A stretch of 64,000 nt of DNA, from positions 17,125,677 through 17,189,676 of the forward strand of contig NC_043758.1 in NCBI RefSeq assembly GCF_902148845.1, read 5' to 3'. The notes under the pieces were generated by a model. The model was given only the letters and a program-made list of their open reading frames with translations. It was not told where the DNA came from and did not search any database. Origin of the DNA: Salarias fasciatus (taxonomy: Eukaryota; Chordata; Actinopteri; Blenniiformes; Blenniidae). Below are positions 37,675-61,211 of this stretch, piece after piece. Made by a program: the position numbers and the translations under genes. How positions within the stretch are numbered: position 1 is the stretch's first letter; each line of letters opens with the position of its first letter.

Positions 37675-39969
37675 GCCCGCCCCGAAAATCCCCGGACTGT
37701 GTGCAATAAAAGCGTATTATTCCTCCTATGTTGTATTTTGGTGCTGCCCAATTGGCCCAGATTTACGAGGGCAGGCTATAAAGGGCCACGCTGCATCCCA
37801 TTCCTGGTGATAGTGCGGTTGCCTTGGAGCGGCATGGTGTCGCAGACCGTCTATGCGCAATACATTTTCTGTTTCGCAGCTGTCAAACCCAGGCACGGAG
37901 CTCCGCCCTCTGCGACCAGCCACGACCACAAAAGTGGGGAGTCATCCGCCCCCTTTGTAAACCTGATCTCAGCCTTCATTGGACACGAGAGGCTGGTGGG
38001 GCGCCGTGCGTAAAAGCCGTCCCATCCCCCTTGATTCATTACAGTGACGCGTCGACCTCACCCATCTTTCCATCTTGGCTTGAGACTAATGGACTACTTC
38101 AGGAGAAGCTTATTTCTGGAAGCACAATAAACCAGCGGGGATTTTTATTACACTGGAGCGATTTAGCGTCGCCACAAAGCTCCGGAGCGAAGAAATGCGA
38201 CTCTGGCAAGACAGAACGACAAGTGTGAAAAGCTGTAAAACGAAGCATTGGGATGTTATCATCGGTGTAATAGTCCACATAATAAAAAAAATCAAAATGT
38301 TCTGACTAATGGCAAAATATCTTTGTAATAAATTGTAATAAAAACCCATCAATAAACAGAAAACATATTGTGTAGAACAAACATATTTTACCATCATGAA
38401 ATACATGAAGTGCACTGAATACTATTTTGAGTTTGCTGTTTATATCTTGATAGCTACCAAATAAAGGCCAATAAGAGAATATTTACAGTAAATTCACTCA
38501 TTATTGAATTTTTGCATTCAGTGGCTGTAACTGATTCTCCATTCAGCATAACTGCTGCTTCACATGTTTTCTCTTCTCTAATACTTCTCAAACTGGCATG
38601 CCCAGCTCTGTGATGAGTGGAATTAACGATCACATTCTACTTTTTGTTTTTTTCCCTGTTTAAATACCTGGAAAGCAAAATATATGTAGTTTTACACTAT
38701 CTTTGCTTTACCCAGCTCAGGGTTGCGTGGGGCAGATTCCCTGCACAGGTCACCAATCACTGGCCAAACAGAAAGACAATCACATTGACAGCATCCGATT
38801 TACAATCAAATCAAATGTAAAACACATTGTTGGATAGGGTTTAAAGTATTGAACCTTCTTTAGTTATATAGTGATAGTGTGTGTGTAGATGTGAACACCT
38901 CCATGCTTCATGTTGAGCGGTGTAAATAAATGCTATATTCTTTTGACTCCTCCTTAGGGTTGCAACATGTTAGCTCAAGGATATTCTTACTGACAGGTGG
39001 GGGTTAAAAACCCATTCAAGGATCCCCTGCTGTGATCTGGGATTCAAACCAGCAAAGCTCACAGTGTATAATTCAGGATTAAGAAGTTAAACAGTGAGTA
39101 TGGGTGGCCTGGAAGTGGAATCCATAAAAATCACAGAATAATTTCTAATATTAGACTTTCAAATGTTTTATTTAAGGTGATAATCAAAATCTGAAATTTT
39201 GTTCACTTAATGACTTTTTCATGTATCTATTTAGGAATGAAGCTTTTCCACCTCGTCCTGCTGCGCACTGTGCTGCATGACTCCCAGATGCAGATGAGCG
39301 CCTTCATGTACACCATGTAGAAATTAACAAGAGAGCAAATCTTTTAATAAATGTCATTTTGCTTTTTATCACTTATTCAGGCTATCTCAGGCTGTCTAGA
39401 TCAGTGTCTGTGTTGAATGAAAACACACATTAGCTTGCATTGGAGCATCTGCTGGTTTCAAAATACAGATATTTTTTTTTATTGATGCACATATTCTGCA
39501 AGCATATGAATTTTGTTATCCCTTTGCACTGTCGACTACTTGGAGGCCTATACAGCAGAGACTGTGGTAATGAATAGGTATTTTATGCAACTGTTATTAA
39601 AGTGAACCTACAGGGAGCCGTAGACAAAGTGAGGACGGGCAGCTTCGGCTGCACAAGCTTCTTATAAAGCTCGTACCGTCAGCACAGGTCCCAAAATAAC
39701 AATGCTTTCACTACATAACATCAATATTTAAGTCTTTAGATTTTGTTTTAAAGTGCAGGAACAAATGAATATTTAATCTTGATGCTTCATGGATTCTCCT
39801 CCTGTACTTTGTAAAGTTTCCTGAGGTCACACATATCTACTCTTAAAGCTTTAACTGTTTCTATTCATCTCCAAAACAAAACCACTTGGCAAGGTGCATT
39901 TGTGCAATAAGACGAGTGACCAGTCCAAGCAAAGCAAACGCTGTTGAGTTTTTTTTTTTTTTTTTTTTT
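37675..39969. other. dact3 upstream region and spacer before the gramd1b 3' end
   Basis: The first 400 bases are GC-richer and should hold the dact3 promoter. At about 38690-38790 a minus-strand fragment (GTGACCTGTGCAGGGAATCT) resembles the 3' part of the SINE-like family. A 27-codon ORF behind a splice-acceptor-like site sits at 39237-39320 (see findings). Otherwise AT-rich with nothing recognised. Confidence 0.4.
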
Positions 39970-42900
39970 TTTTTATTATTCATACTCCCAATCTCTACTT
40001 CACATGAACCAGAAAGCCACTTTTTTATCTTCAGTCTCTATGAGGCAAAGTCATCGGCAAGTGAAAACCCACGCGCAGCGCAGGCTGGATTCTTTTCGTT
40101 TCAGTGTGTGTGCATGTGCACACTGCAGATATACACAACATATACTTACAGTATATTTATCTCATGTATAAATTTTCACTAAAAGTCTAGAGATCAAAAC
40201 GTCTAAAAAAAAAAAAAAAAAAAAATGAAGAAGAAACAAACAAAAAAAAAAAAACAGACAGTAGAATTCTTGTCGAACAGAACTACACCAGAACATATTT
40301 TTATCAAGACACACTTGAAGAAGAGCATTTTGCTATGGAGTTTGATCAGGCGTCGTTTTCCGGGAGGTCAGAGTGTGTGAGATTCCTATCGTGCGTTAAC
40401 CAAGGCCGTCTTGTTAGTACTGTGCTGCGTGTGGCCGTCCGCCGGTCGTCAGTGACATCTAAAATCTCTCAGGTCGCCTTGGTTCCACAGCTGTGCAGCG
40501 ATAGCAATTATACAATCATTCAAGTGACACAGATTGTCTGTGTGAGTGCACACTAGGAACAAGAGAAATCAAATAAAACAACAAACGTGTTATTTGGGAG
40601 AAAGACTGCAGCTCAGATTTGCTGTGTGTGGTGACAATTATAAAACCTGAATCTTGGAAATTTGGGTTTCCGAATTCCACTCTGCTACTTTTTTTTGAAT
40701 TTACAAAATTTTAGACTGAGCTGATGCTGCTTTCCAGCTGCCACGGATCTCAGATTTCCAGAGCAGAAGTAATAAAACGCGCCGTCCTCACTGGGCGGGT
40801 ATCCAGAGGTAAAACTCAAGGGCAGTTCTGTTTTCAAGATGTTGGCATCAACAGTTTTTACCAACCTGCTACAGTGTTGAGTACTTTATCACATTGTTAT
40901 TGTGAAGGGAATGTGGTGAAGCCGACACATGGTCAACTTCGGGGACCTGTCCATACTGTTCTCCAACTTGAAACTGGAACACGAAAACTGTATTTTTTTG
41001 GGGTGGAAGTGACATCAATTTAAGGCAGGAATTCTGAGTCCTGAGGCAAACGAAACACAGCATGATTGTTCAATGGTCAGACCATGTTGTTGTGAACTCT
41101 TTCACCCCAAAACCCTCCCCAAAAGAAAACAGTGTCACTCAAACCATCTCAATCAAGCATTTCGGATGTGTTCTTGAATACAGCAGAGAATGTGTCAATT
41201 TTTAATTGGAAAAAAATAAAGAAAAAGGAAATACACTTTAATACATTTGAAAATAAACTCTTAAAGCATTTCAAATCACACAGATTCATGTTTATGACAT
41301 TCCTGCACCGTCATACACATGAAGCCCAACTTCACTCTCATTCCTCAGTTTTATTGGGATCGGAAAAGTGACTTTAAACGTTTCTATCCACCCACATTCA
41401 GGTCTTAAGGTTCCCGCAGTGTTTTAGTGTGTTATGGTTACTCAGTGCCTTTCAAACACACAAACATGCATACGCACACACGCTCGCTCACACACACACA
41501 CACACACACACACACGAACATACATAAGAGGGATCCAGTCGTGCAGCTTTTCTGCTGTTTCCAGCACATCAGTCAGTAACACGCCATGCAGGCACACAGT
41601 AAAGATCCCCTTTCCCTTCATACACCAGCTCCCATTCCTGCCTCGCCCTGAAAACCGGACAGGAAAAGTTGGTCAGTCTGGTTTCGGAGCTGCTTTGTCA
41701 AGGGAATCTTTCTGGAAGAAGCTCATGTTTTCGCCTCTCTGTTTGGCCAAAAGTCGCACGGCGACGAGCAGGAACGGGGGTTCAAATCTGACTATTTCGC
41801 CTCGGTTTCGGAGTTCTAAATCAACAAAGCGGTCGTTAAAATAGCTGAAACACACCAGTGAAACTCTTCCCTCAGCTCCGCTGCTGCCTCCATAAAGCGC
41901 TGCCATGTTTCTCTCCTTCCATTCATTACCTGAAAAGGTCCTAAAGTGCTTCACTTTCTCCATTTAAACACTAGCAAGGTTTTTTTTCTTTGTTTTTTTT
42001 TGGAAGTCATAACTGACAGCTCTCAGCTGTGTGGGGTCTCTGTTCACAAACACTTCAGTGATGCTCTTCCCTGCACCTAATCCAGAATATATATATAATA
42101 CATGACATACATGATAAATACTTCATTGAAAACAAGATGATAATCCTTGAGGGTACATTTCTACTTCGCTCTTTTGGTTCAATTTAGTTGCGTAAAGTTA
42201 TTTCTCATGCTTTCGTTGCATCCAAGACAGACACTCGAAACAGGGAAAGGGGGGGGGGGGGGGGGGGGGGGGGTACAATTTAGTTTTTTTGAAAGAAAGA
42301 GATTGATATTTTGAGAAAATGTGCCTATTTCGCTGAGACTCGAACGAGAAGAAGATTAATATTGCTGTCATATCTTTAGAAAGAAAAAAACGTGACACCA
42401 GATAGTTTCTGTTTGCAGAAGCAGCAAATATGTCTGGCACATGCCTGAACCTGTTTGTGTTTGCAGTAAATAGGACAGGAGCAGAGAAACAAGTCGCACA
42501 CTGTGGCGAGGACGTGATGACAGGATGCTTTAAAACCCAGATCAACCTCCAATCCAACGTAGTGACACAAGTCGGATTTTATCATCAAGTCTTTTGTTCA
42601 ACAGATCAATTCTGAGCGTTATTACCGAAAGTAAGAAAGTCGTGGAAATCTGACAGACTTAAAATTAAAAAAAAAAAAGAAAAGAAGAATGTTGTGTGAT
42701 ATCAAAGGTGGTTTCGTAGTTTCATAATAAGTTATCAGTATCAGTCTTCTCATCTCAGCAGAAAAAGGCGGTGAGTGTATTTCTCAACAAGTCAAACAGT
42801 TTCTTTACAGCATCAGGCGTCGGGGACATGAACAGAAGAGCAGATGAAGCGTTCCTCTCCAAAATGTTACATATCCAATTACAATTCTCCTTCTTCAGTA

Positions 42901-44649
42901 TTGCATTCGACATACTTTCACGATCCGGCTTCCTCCAAAGCTAATTTTCTTTTTTTTCTTTAATCTCACCAGTCCGTGACTGACAGTAATTTCGGCCGTC
43001 AATCACTGTGTAAAAGTAGAAGTACTAGCCGTACTTTCAGATGTTGGATACATCATTTTGGAACAAAACTCTTCGATTGTAAACTATAGCCTGGTGGGAC
43101 TAATGCAAGGCGGCATCCAAACGCATTAGCATTTTACAAAAAAGAACAAAACAAAAAAAAACAAAAACAAAACAAAATAAAAATCAAAAGGCAGCCTGGC
43201 TGCTGGAGCCAGAAAAAGAATAAAGAAACATACACGTGTGGAATGGTAAAAATGTCTCACTTTCCAGCACACGTGTGCACACATGCACACACTCACACTC
43301 GCACTCATTTGCACACATGCGCGAATATAATCGCGCGAATGCAGAATCATACTTGCACACTGGACATGTCACAGACATATCTGGCATGCATTTTTTTTTT
43401 TTAGAAGAAAACATTTGTTTTTGTTAGAAATTCTTTAACTGGTCTAGAGCTCTGATAATTTCCATATGTACATAAATTAACAATAAATATAGGTAATGCT
43501 TATATATTTTGAAATATATATATTAAATAATGAAATATTCTTATATATTTCAAATATATTCATAGAAGTCTTTCCAATTTGAAACATTTTTAAAGAGATA
43601 TAATCACAGTTTAGTAATAAAACATGTAAGAATACAAGTCTCCCTACTGGTCTGGCTGCAGCGTCCACGTGTAATCGGTTGTGATCAAAGTCTGGCCTTT
43701 TTCTCCAAACTAATACATTCGAGTTCATCAGAAGGAAGAGGAATAATACAGGATAAGGTGGGTAACACTGAGTCCGGGGCCGCCGATTGCCTGAACGGCG
43801 CCAGCGGGCGGGAGGATTTAAGTCTTATCAATTTTTCAGAGTCTGTTTGGAACATTTGGCTTGCGGTGGCGTTGCAGGGAACCAGCCCTGACAGAAACCA
43901 CACGGGCCAACTTCAAGCCAGACGGCGGGGACGGGGAGGGAGCGGCGCGGCTCGCCTCCCAGCTACAATGCCTCTTGAACTGTCCTGGGATCACCTGGAG
44001 GTTTGCTGGAGGGACGCTGCAGCGAGGACCTCTAGGGGACGATTGGTTTGGAACAGTCGAGAGAGTGTAAAAAGCCTTTTAAGACTCCAAAGGACCACCC
44101 CACTGCTTCTCCTTTGACTAAACCTCTCCTCCTGTTCTTTTTTTTTTTTTTTTTGACACACGTAGACTGGAACAGGACCACATTAACACTGACTGAGGGG
44201 AGCTAGGTTGTCTAAATGCATGCAGTAGTTTTCCCTCTCTGTCTCTCTGCCGCTCTCCTGGTTGACATGGCTTACATTAAGGATGCATTGGAAAATTTAG
44301 AGAGAAGAAGAAGGAAACATTTTCCCCCCCTTCCCCACACGGATGTAGGGAAGGAGTGAGTCTCGCACCTTCCTGCAATGCCTCAGTGATGTTGGGGATA
44401 CCTCAGTCTCTGTGTGCGATAGGGGCGCTCTCTGTCTGTGATCTTCTCCTCTGGTTGTTGTCACGTCTGCGCGCTGGAGACGACTCTTCCTTTTCCTTTT
44501 CGTCTTTGGACCCGCTCGCTGTTGGTCCCGCCTTCCTCGCCCACCCCTCCCTCTCTCACTCTGTCTTGCTGCTGCCCCGCGGGTACTGGTTCACAAACAA
44601 AACAGGTCCTATATTGCACAGCTTGCCCTCATGGCCTTACGGTGGTGTG
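39970..44649 (-). other. Probable long 3' UTR of gramd1b
   Basis: No gene was recognised between the gramd1b stop (44650) and a minus-strand AATAAA-containing AT stretch at about 39970-39980. The region has A-rich runs, a (CA)n tract (41481-41514), a poly-G run (42249-42273) and GC-rich patches (about 43770-44080) but no open frame resembling a protein. A 3' UTR of several kilobases would match mammalian GRAMD1B. The exact 3' end is unproven. Confidence 0.35.
42249..42273. repeat. Poly-G run of 25 bases
   Basis: G homopolymer. A second one of 20 bases is at 52074-52093 in a gramd1b intron. Confidence 0.85.
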
Positions 44650-53753
<9,104 letters not shown>

Positions 53754-56197
53754 GTTCACCACGGATAAATGCAAATTTCTTCCCGGAACGCGCCCTCACA
53801 GGGCTCCTCTGATGTCCGGAGAGGACTTGTCAGTCACGATGAGGTTTTGAAAAATGCAAGAGGACAGATGAGGAGTCCAGTGGTTTGGCTGCTGCGGTGT
53901 CCGCCCCCTGTTTTTGGGAGCTGCTCCCTTTCAGCGCCGAGCAGTGGACACAGCTCACTCCAGCCACATGATCCGCGTCTCGCTCTGTCGTTCTCTGGCT
54001 CTCTCTCGCTTCCTTTCACACACAGGGAGAGGAGTTATGGTCGTTGCCCTCTAGTAACCCCGGCCAACAAGTCCTTTATTATCATGCCAGTAGCTTTTTC
54101 CTTTTTTTTCCCCTTTGCTTACTCCTCCTCGTAAGTGTGTGTGTGCGTGTGTGTGTGTGTGTGTCTGCTGCTGTCTAGGTCTGAGTGCCTTGTAATCACT
54201 CTGTTTACGACGAGAGAAGAATAGATAAAGTTTACTTTGAGGAGGGGAGCGCTAATACACAACGAAGATTCAACCGGAGAGAAAGACGCTGAGGAGACAG
54301 AAAATCGGACCCAAGAAATAATGTGTTTGAAATGTGCACGGAGTCCGTTCTGCCGTCGGACTGAGTGATTGAGTTACAGAGAACAGATGTGAGCACAACC
54401 TCCAGTTACCTCCGTCTGCAAAACAACCTCATCAATCTTAACAGGGTCTACACGGGGTCGCAAGCCAGAAGCCAAACTGCAGCCTGAAGCCCTCCGACAA
54501 CCAAACTATCAATTCCTTCAAAAAGTCTCTTCTTATCGGTTCTGTTTATTTTATGAAGAAGAAGCTGTTGGAGGCACTTGGAGGTATGCTGGAGTTTCTC
54601 CCTGCTTTGGTATTGAGGTCATTCATGCACTCCTGATACTTGATCACCCTCTGTTACTCCCTGCAGGCAGAATAAGATGCAGAGGTCAGGGCTCCTATTT
54701 TAGAAGCCCGCTAAAAAAAAAACGAAGAAAAAGAAGTGCGCACATCCTCCAATTCAAGATATTCCAGAAGCCAAAGAAAAATGTGTGATTGAGCGGTAAT
54801 GAAAAACACAAATCAGAAGCGTCAGAGTGTCTATGGCCAGAATTCATTGACTCCTGCAGGATGGGCTGAATGTGAAGACCACATGTGTGCCGGAATTCAG
54901 CCAAGAGCCCCACCACTCCTCTGCTCCTCTGTTATTTCTTCATCTGAACAAATGCAGACAAGACGATCTGAGGCAGGAAAAACAGAAAACAATCTCCAGT
55001 TGATGTATTCCTGTTGAACGTCTCTGAGGCAGCTTTGAAGAGATTTTTCTTTTCTCCCCCGTTTGGTTTCACATCGAGAAGAAACTTGCAGGGTGAATGA
55101 TTCATTCCTGAAAATGTACCGTTGTGAACATGCTGAAAGTTCCTGTAATTTTTTTCTCTCCAACAATGAAGCAACAAAAAAAAAAAAAAAAAAAGAGCCC
55201 ATTGTGTCCAGGGTTCAGGTGGCAGTGGCACTCAGGATGAGGCGGGACTGCAGAGACACGGTGCGTATTGATTTGGTTAACGATTAACTGGCTGGACAAA
55301 CAGCAGGGGATGGAGGAGACTGGCACCGCAAACCTGGGTGTGGTTTTAGTGCAGACTGAAGGACTGTGTGTTCATCCTATTAATAATAACCCCGTATTGT
55401 TTTATTGCAGATGTTTTTCATTTAATGCAAAGTGAGGCCCTGAAAGGGCCAGTGGGTACAGTTCAGATGACAAATATGTGGCTCAACTTCTTATTGAGTT
55501 TATTTCAAGGTAAAATATGAAATATATCCTTTTAATGGTTAAAATTAGTCCTTTACATTTGATACCATGCTTTTATAAAGACCAGTCACAAGTTGGCCAT
55601 CCACTAGGCTGATGAGCTTCTTTCAAAACATCCACTCGCCTTCACAATGCCTGCAATACAGATCCAAAAAGCAAAGGAGGAAATGTCACGTTCCACAGTC
55701 GTTTTGGTCTCATTAGCCATAAACTTTCAACACAGAATATCTGAAAACCACTGAGAACTATGTCAGTGTGGAGTGAATGTTAAGACATTTTGTAATTTTT
55801 GACTTCAACACCTTGTTTATGAGTTTTATCCCCAAAACCAAAGCTTGGATAAGATTTAAAGACTCGACCATCCCGTTACTGGTTACCTTACATGCTTTAT
55901 TTTCTCTGTTTATGACGTCAATGTTTGCCCTGATTTGACAGTTACTGCAATTATTTTACAATACTACTCAGATGCAATATCTGTGGAAGGTCTGCTATTA
56001 ATTTTCACTTTATGATCTCTTTTTTCAAACCCCTCCCTGCTCGCCTTTAAATGGCCTTTTGCTTGGTTGCCAATGTCAATAAAGGTTTGTTCCTCATGAC
56101 TTACCCGGTTAAATAAAGGCTATAAAGTGCATGTGCTTATAATATAAAAAAAGAACATTTACTTATTTCTGAATTCACTAATTGACTGTCAGGACGA

Positions 56198-56201
<4 letters not shown>

Positions 56202-56251
<50 letters not shown>
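56202..56251. repeat. (GT)n microsatellite
   Basis: About 50 bp of pure GT repeat in a gramd1b intron. Confidence 0.95.
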
Positions 56252-56253
<2 letters not shown>

Positions 56254-57823
56254 GTATTGACACACCTGGCCCGAGTGAGTAATTCAGGAAGTAGGATGTT
56301 ATTAGTTCACTGTACTGATAGGAAGCTTCTCCCTTTGAAACGTATTAAAATATAATCAGCGGCTTATGGAACCACAAAGTGAGACAATCAATTCTTCTGA
56401 GAACACAGAAAATACTTTTTAGCAGGACTGAATCTGTTTTATTTGGAGTTGTTTCGCGTAAAGATAACATATCATCAGCGTTCTCCTTTATGAGAACTCA
56501 ACTTTTGGAACGAAGGGTATAAAACATGACGATGTGTGCAGATGATGCCGCTGAAGGCCGGCTGGTCACAGATCAGGTGTGAATATGAGCGCTATATGTC
56601 CGTTAGCTGTGATTAGCGTAGTAAAGCAGCATCAGCTTTAGGTTAGCTCTAAGTTCTAACGGTCGGTCAACAGAAGAACTGCGTTAATTTAATTAAGCTT
56701 GAGAAATATTCAAGAAGCTGTCAGGACGTTTTGAGTTCGAGCCTGATACGAACACAAGAGCAGTTCTCCATTCTTCACAACATGCATGGAGGTGTCTGCG
56801 TTCCTGCGGTGGCGGCCAGACGGGGTCGGTGTCCAGAGGAGGAGGCAAACATGCCACGACCTAAAGCACCATGCTCCATTCTCAAGCCCTGTCCCAAGGC
56901 CTTTGTGATGGGTTTGTTGATTTGTTTAGTACAGTGAGACACTCAGGGTGCTTGTTACCACCTGTTGCATGCCAGAAATAGACTTCTGAATGGGGAGCAG
57001 CCTTCGACCTCATGACAGGGGGCTTGTAAAGTACAAACTGAGAACAATCTTAATGTCAATCCCATTCTTTTTTTAAATTTAACCCTCCTGTTGCCCTACG
57101 ACTAAATATGAGGCTATATCCTATAGTGTTCTACAATATTTTCCTGGAAATAACATAGTAGCATGGGCCAGTACATTAAAGAATAAATACATCACTTTGT
57201 TTTGACATTTTTAATTAACAATAACATTTTATGCTCATGCAATTCCTATAGAGACTTGCAAATGAAATTTTGAAAATGCATATTTTATTGGAATTATAAT
57301 TAATCCAGTAAGTGGAAACTGCCTATCAGTATCTATTCAGCTGCTCCTTTTTCACAGGGGGTACAACAGCAAGTCACTTAAATTTAATGTAACTGTTTAA
57401 GTATTAAAAGCTAAACATATGTTTAACTTTTCCCTTTTCAATTAAAAAAATCATGGTGGATGCCTACAACTGAGATTTGAAACCATCTCCCCCACACTCA
57501 AGATCAAGATCCAGTAGAATGACAGACTATAATAACGCTGCAACATGCAAATGTGACTGTACTTTTATTAAATACATGTCACAAGGTCTGTTTGGACCCA
57601 TAAGGAAAAATATTACTTGATCAACAGTAGTAGGAGGATAAACTCATCAACACCATGAGAAAATATTTGAGGAATGTCTGGAAATGCCTACAATGCACCG
57701 GGTGTTTTTCTTTCAATACAGTTTGTGTGGCTTTGCTCTGAGGTGGTAACAACACCCAGTGAAATCAATGGGTTGACAAAACAGACAAGTGAGATGCTGA
57801 AATCCCACCAGTCTGAAAGGAAA

Positions 57824-57924
<101 letters not shown>

Positions 57925-58542
57925 AGGGTTGCACAAGAATACGAGTCATGCTTACTCTCAGGATGTGTTGTCTTTCATGCTGGGGAGAGAGGGGAAGATT
58001 GTACACACAGGGAGTAAAGAAAGGGAATAAACGACATAAAAGGGGACAAAGTCGAAAAGAAACCATGTTTTGACACTGAGTGGTGTCAAATTCAACTCTT
58101 CCACTTTCATCTGTGCCCAACCTGTAAAGTGATTCAACACATCTGCCGCCTTATTGTGGCTGAAAGCAACTGAGAAGTCAAGAGTAAAGAGCACCAGAGG
58201 CCAAATGTAGTGTGAGCATGCCACCTTGTGGCACAGACGCAAACTGCAGCATACTGTTTCTATATTGTCCACAGAAACAAGAGCAGCACAATAATGAAGC
58301 GCACATTATTGTGAAGTCTGCTCCACACTTCTGAAACGGCGTTTCTATTTCCCTGCAGTCTGCATTAGAGAAGCCCACCTGTTGCTCTCTTAAGCTCACC
58401 ATAATCCCACCAGGACCAGTAACCCAATAAGGTTTTGGCGTTTCAGGGTCAAGGATGGCGACCTTTCATCTCACACACACAGACACACACTCACACACAC
58501 ACACATACATACAAACGGGAAATTAAAGCAAGGTTGACTTAC

Positions 58543-58563
58543 GTTGTACCAGCTTTGGCTCTT
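58543..58563 (-). CDS. gramd1b: 21-nt exon of gramd1b encoding KSQSWYN
   Basis: A long pyrimidine tract and CCACAG precede AAG AGC CAA AGC TGG TAC AAC, followed by GTAAGT. The seven residues equal those just before VLSPTYKQRN in human GRAMD1B. Phase 0 on both sides joins it directly to the exon at 52366. It proves that the gene has transcripts starting upstream of the internal first exon. Confidence 0.85.
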
Positions 58564-61187
58564 CTGTGGAAAAAAGAAAAGAGGAAGAGACAGAATGTAA
58601 ATAACTCTGTGCAACTTGTAGATAATCTGCTTGTGAGCTAATAGAGATGAACAAAGGCGTGAAAGTCGATCAGCCCTCTCATAATGAGTTACAGTGCTGG
58701 AGAAATCCGCCTGTACATCACACTGTTTTTCCCCGTGATTGAATTTACAGGAAGTTATACAAACTAGAGACTAAATCGCAAAGGTTTTCATTTAAAGGTG
58801 GGTTTGACGCTGAATGAGGTAACACATACTGGTAGCCCACTGATGGAAGCTTTCGAATGTGCAGTGATTGGAAGTGAATGACATTCCTGGGAAATTCACA
58901 CGCCATGCACGGTTCGTGACGTGTTTCCTGTCGCTCAGCCGGGGCTGCTGGAGCAGAGAAGTGAACATGACAGGCTCAATTTAAATTCTGCTCTGCGTGA
59001 AGCAGACATGTGGAACGCTTATGGGAAATGGTGTCCAAAAACATGCCTGTGAGAATCATTAAGGTTAAGTGCTAGTGGCAGGCATGTTTTTTTTTTTTTT
59101 TTAAACTTCATTCTAATGCAAATTATTTGAACAGTGGGCTGCAGCCTCCACCCTCACTGTGTTATCTCATTTAGGGTTCAACATTTATTAACTGCACAGC
59201 TTTTGACATCGATTATTACTTCAAACAGAGTGAAATTGTCTTTCAGCTTACTGAGTCATTAACCTCGATGATATTGATTTATCTTCAGGATGATGGATCT
59301 TTTAAAATGGTTCGTTTAAAGTAAAGGAATGCACTGTATTGTGGGAACTGAAAGTAAGTTCACTCATCACGCACCAACTGCTGCTTCAGCACCGTAGTCA
59401 TGCTGGGAAATGCGCATTACTGTGGCTGATTTATTATACATTCACTATATGTGAATTATGTTTCTACAGAAAATGTTTTCAATAACATTCCATGTCCATC
59501 TGATTCATTTTTTTAAAAGAGCTCTTTATCAGCTGAGATTAATTAGAAGGGGCAATCGGTTATACTTGCAGTTCAAAAACAGCAGAGGGCAGTAGAGGGA
59601 TTTTCTAATCCTCACTATGACATTATCATATTTTCCAGTCACATGAACATATGCTGCATACATTCACTCTAAAGTCTGAGAGCAAACCCAGAGAGGGAAA
59701 CATGCAGGTGATCATTCAAAGGGTGAAACAAGGAAGAGGGGCTTCATGGGGAGAAGAAATGGTGTGAAGGCGCACAAAAATAAATAAAGAGAGAAAGAAA
59801 AGAAAATAGCATAAATTAAAAAGCATTGCGTAACAGAAGTACAATATTTACATTAAAGCAAAAAATAAGTTAAAGCAATGAATCTTTAAATACTGAGAGC
59901 ATTATTTTCAGTTTGGAGTTTGTTTTTTTCGCATGATAAACTACAGTTGGAGCCTCTGAGGCAGATCCACGGTCAAACATTTTTAGAAAATCGTGTCCTT
60001 TAAAAGCCCACGTTGGTTTGTTTCTCTTCTTTTTTTTCTCCAGGCTGGTCTGAGTTCTGTCGGAGCCTGACAGCGCTGGCCGGTTCTCTGCTCAGGCCCG
60101 AGGCCCGGCTGTGACGATAGCCGCGCTAATGTGGGCTAATCTGATTTGAAGGTGACAGAGACACGAGAGAGGAATTACTTTGAGGCCACTGTCTGGAAAA
60201 AGTGTGCCTGTATGCGGGCGCCTCCTTTGTGTTTGACTTTTGTGTGGCTGCTGAAGCTGTGAGAGTCACAACACGGCTGATAACAGAAGCAGATTATTGA
60301 TGCGTTTGGTTGATGCAATGAGGTTTTTAAAACACTGCGACAGACAATGAGAGAAAGAAAGACAAGAAAATGATCAGTCTTGTCTCAGTCTTTGCTGAGT
60401 GTTTTGGTGGTTTGAGGCAATATGTGTAATTTTACATACAACTCCATTTCCAGATTGAAATTAGGCAAAGTGCACATAAAAAAACAAAACAAAAAATTTT
60501 TACTTAAAGACTATTGTAAAATATTGAATGGCAAAACCAAGTTTCTCGATCATTAGCAAAAAAAAAAAGAAAAAAAAAAGGCATTGAAAATAAAACATTT
60601 AGTTTAATCGTTACACACGTTTTTGTGGGTAGGTAAAAGATGAGCTGATGCAACACGGCGGCAAACGTGCTGCTGTTTTTGTAACTTCAAAATTTACAGA
60701 ATTTTCTGTTTTGTTACGAGGTTTGATACAATGCATTCGATGGATGCCTAAATTATAACAGGTCGCCTGTGGCTTGTTGTGAAGATCTGATGTTGATTCA
60801 TTGACTGAATATAGGATTTTAATTTCATGCATATGAAGATAATATCAAACCTTTTCTGGAATTCTGTTATATTTAACTCTGAACTGACTTAAATATGAGG
60901 GTGTAGGTTGCAAATTCGGCCTCAAACTCAGACTAATTCTCCATCTAAGGCAAATCACAAGTGAAGGTATGATTTCCCACCATCTCAAATGCGAGACTTG
61001 AGAAAACTGTTGCCTTTGCGACACTGATTAAGGGAATGGGAAGCACTGCGGAGGACGAGGGGGTCCGACAGGCCGCCAGAGGGGTTTCATATAGTGGCTA
61101 ACGGCGGGGGTGGAGGGTTGGGGAGGATTTAATGAGGGCCAGCAGGGATTATCAATGGGTCAAATGAAAACAAGAAGAAATGCTTAC
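58564..61187. other. gramd1b intron
   Basis: AT-rich, with A/T homopolymers (about 59090 and 60550). No gene, element or RNA recognised. Confidence 0.5.
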
Positions 61188-61211
61188 TTTAATCAGGTTA
61201 AGTCTGTCATA
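61188..61211 (-). CDS. gramd1b: Candidate 24-nt cassette exon of gramd1b (YDRLNLIK)
   Basis: TTTTCTTTCAG precedes TAT GAC AGA CTT AAC CTG ATT AAA, followed by GTAAGC. Phase 0 on both sides. I cannot recall a counterpart in mammals, so support is only the splice signals, the frame and the neighbourhood of two similar tiny exons. Confidence 0.45.
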
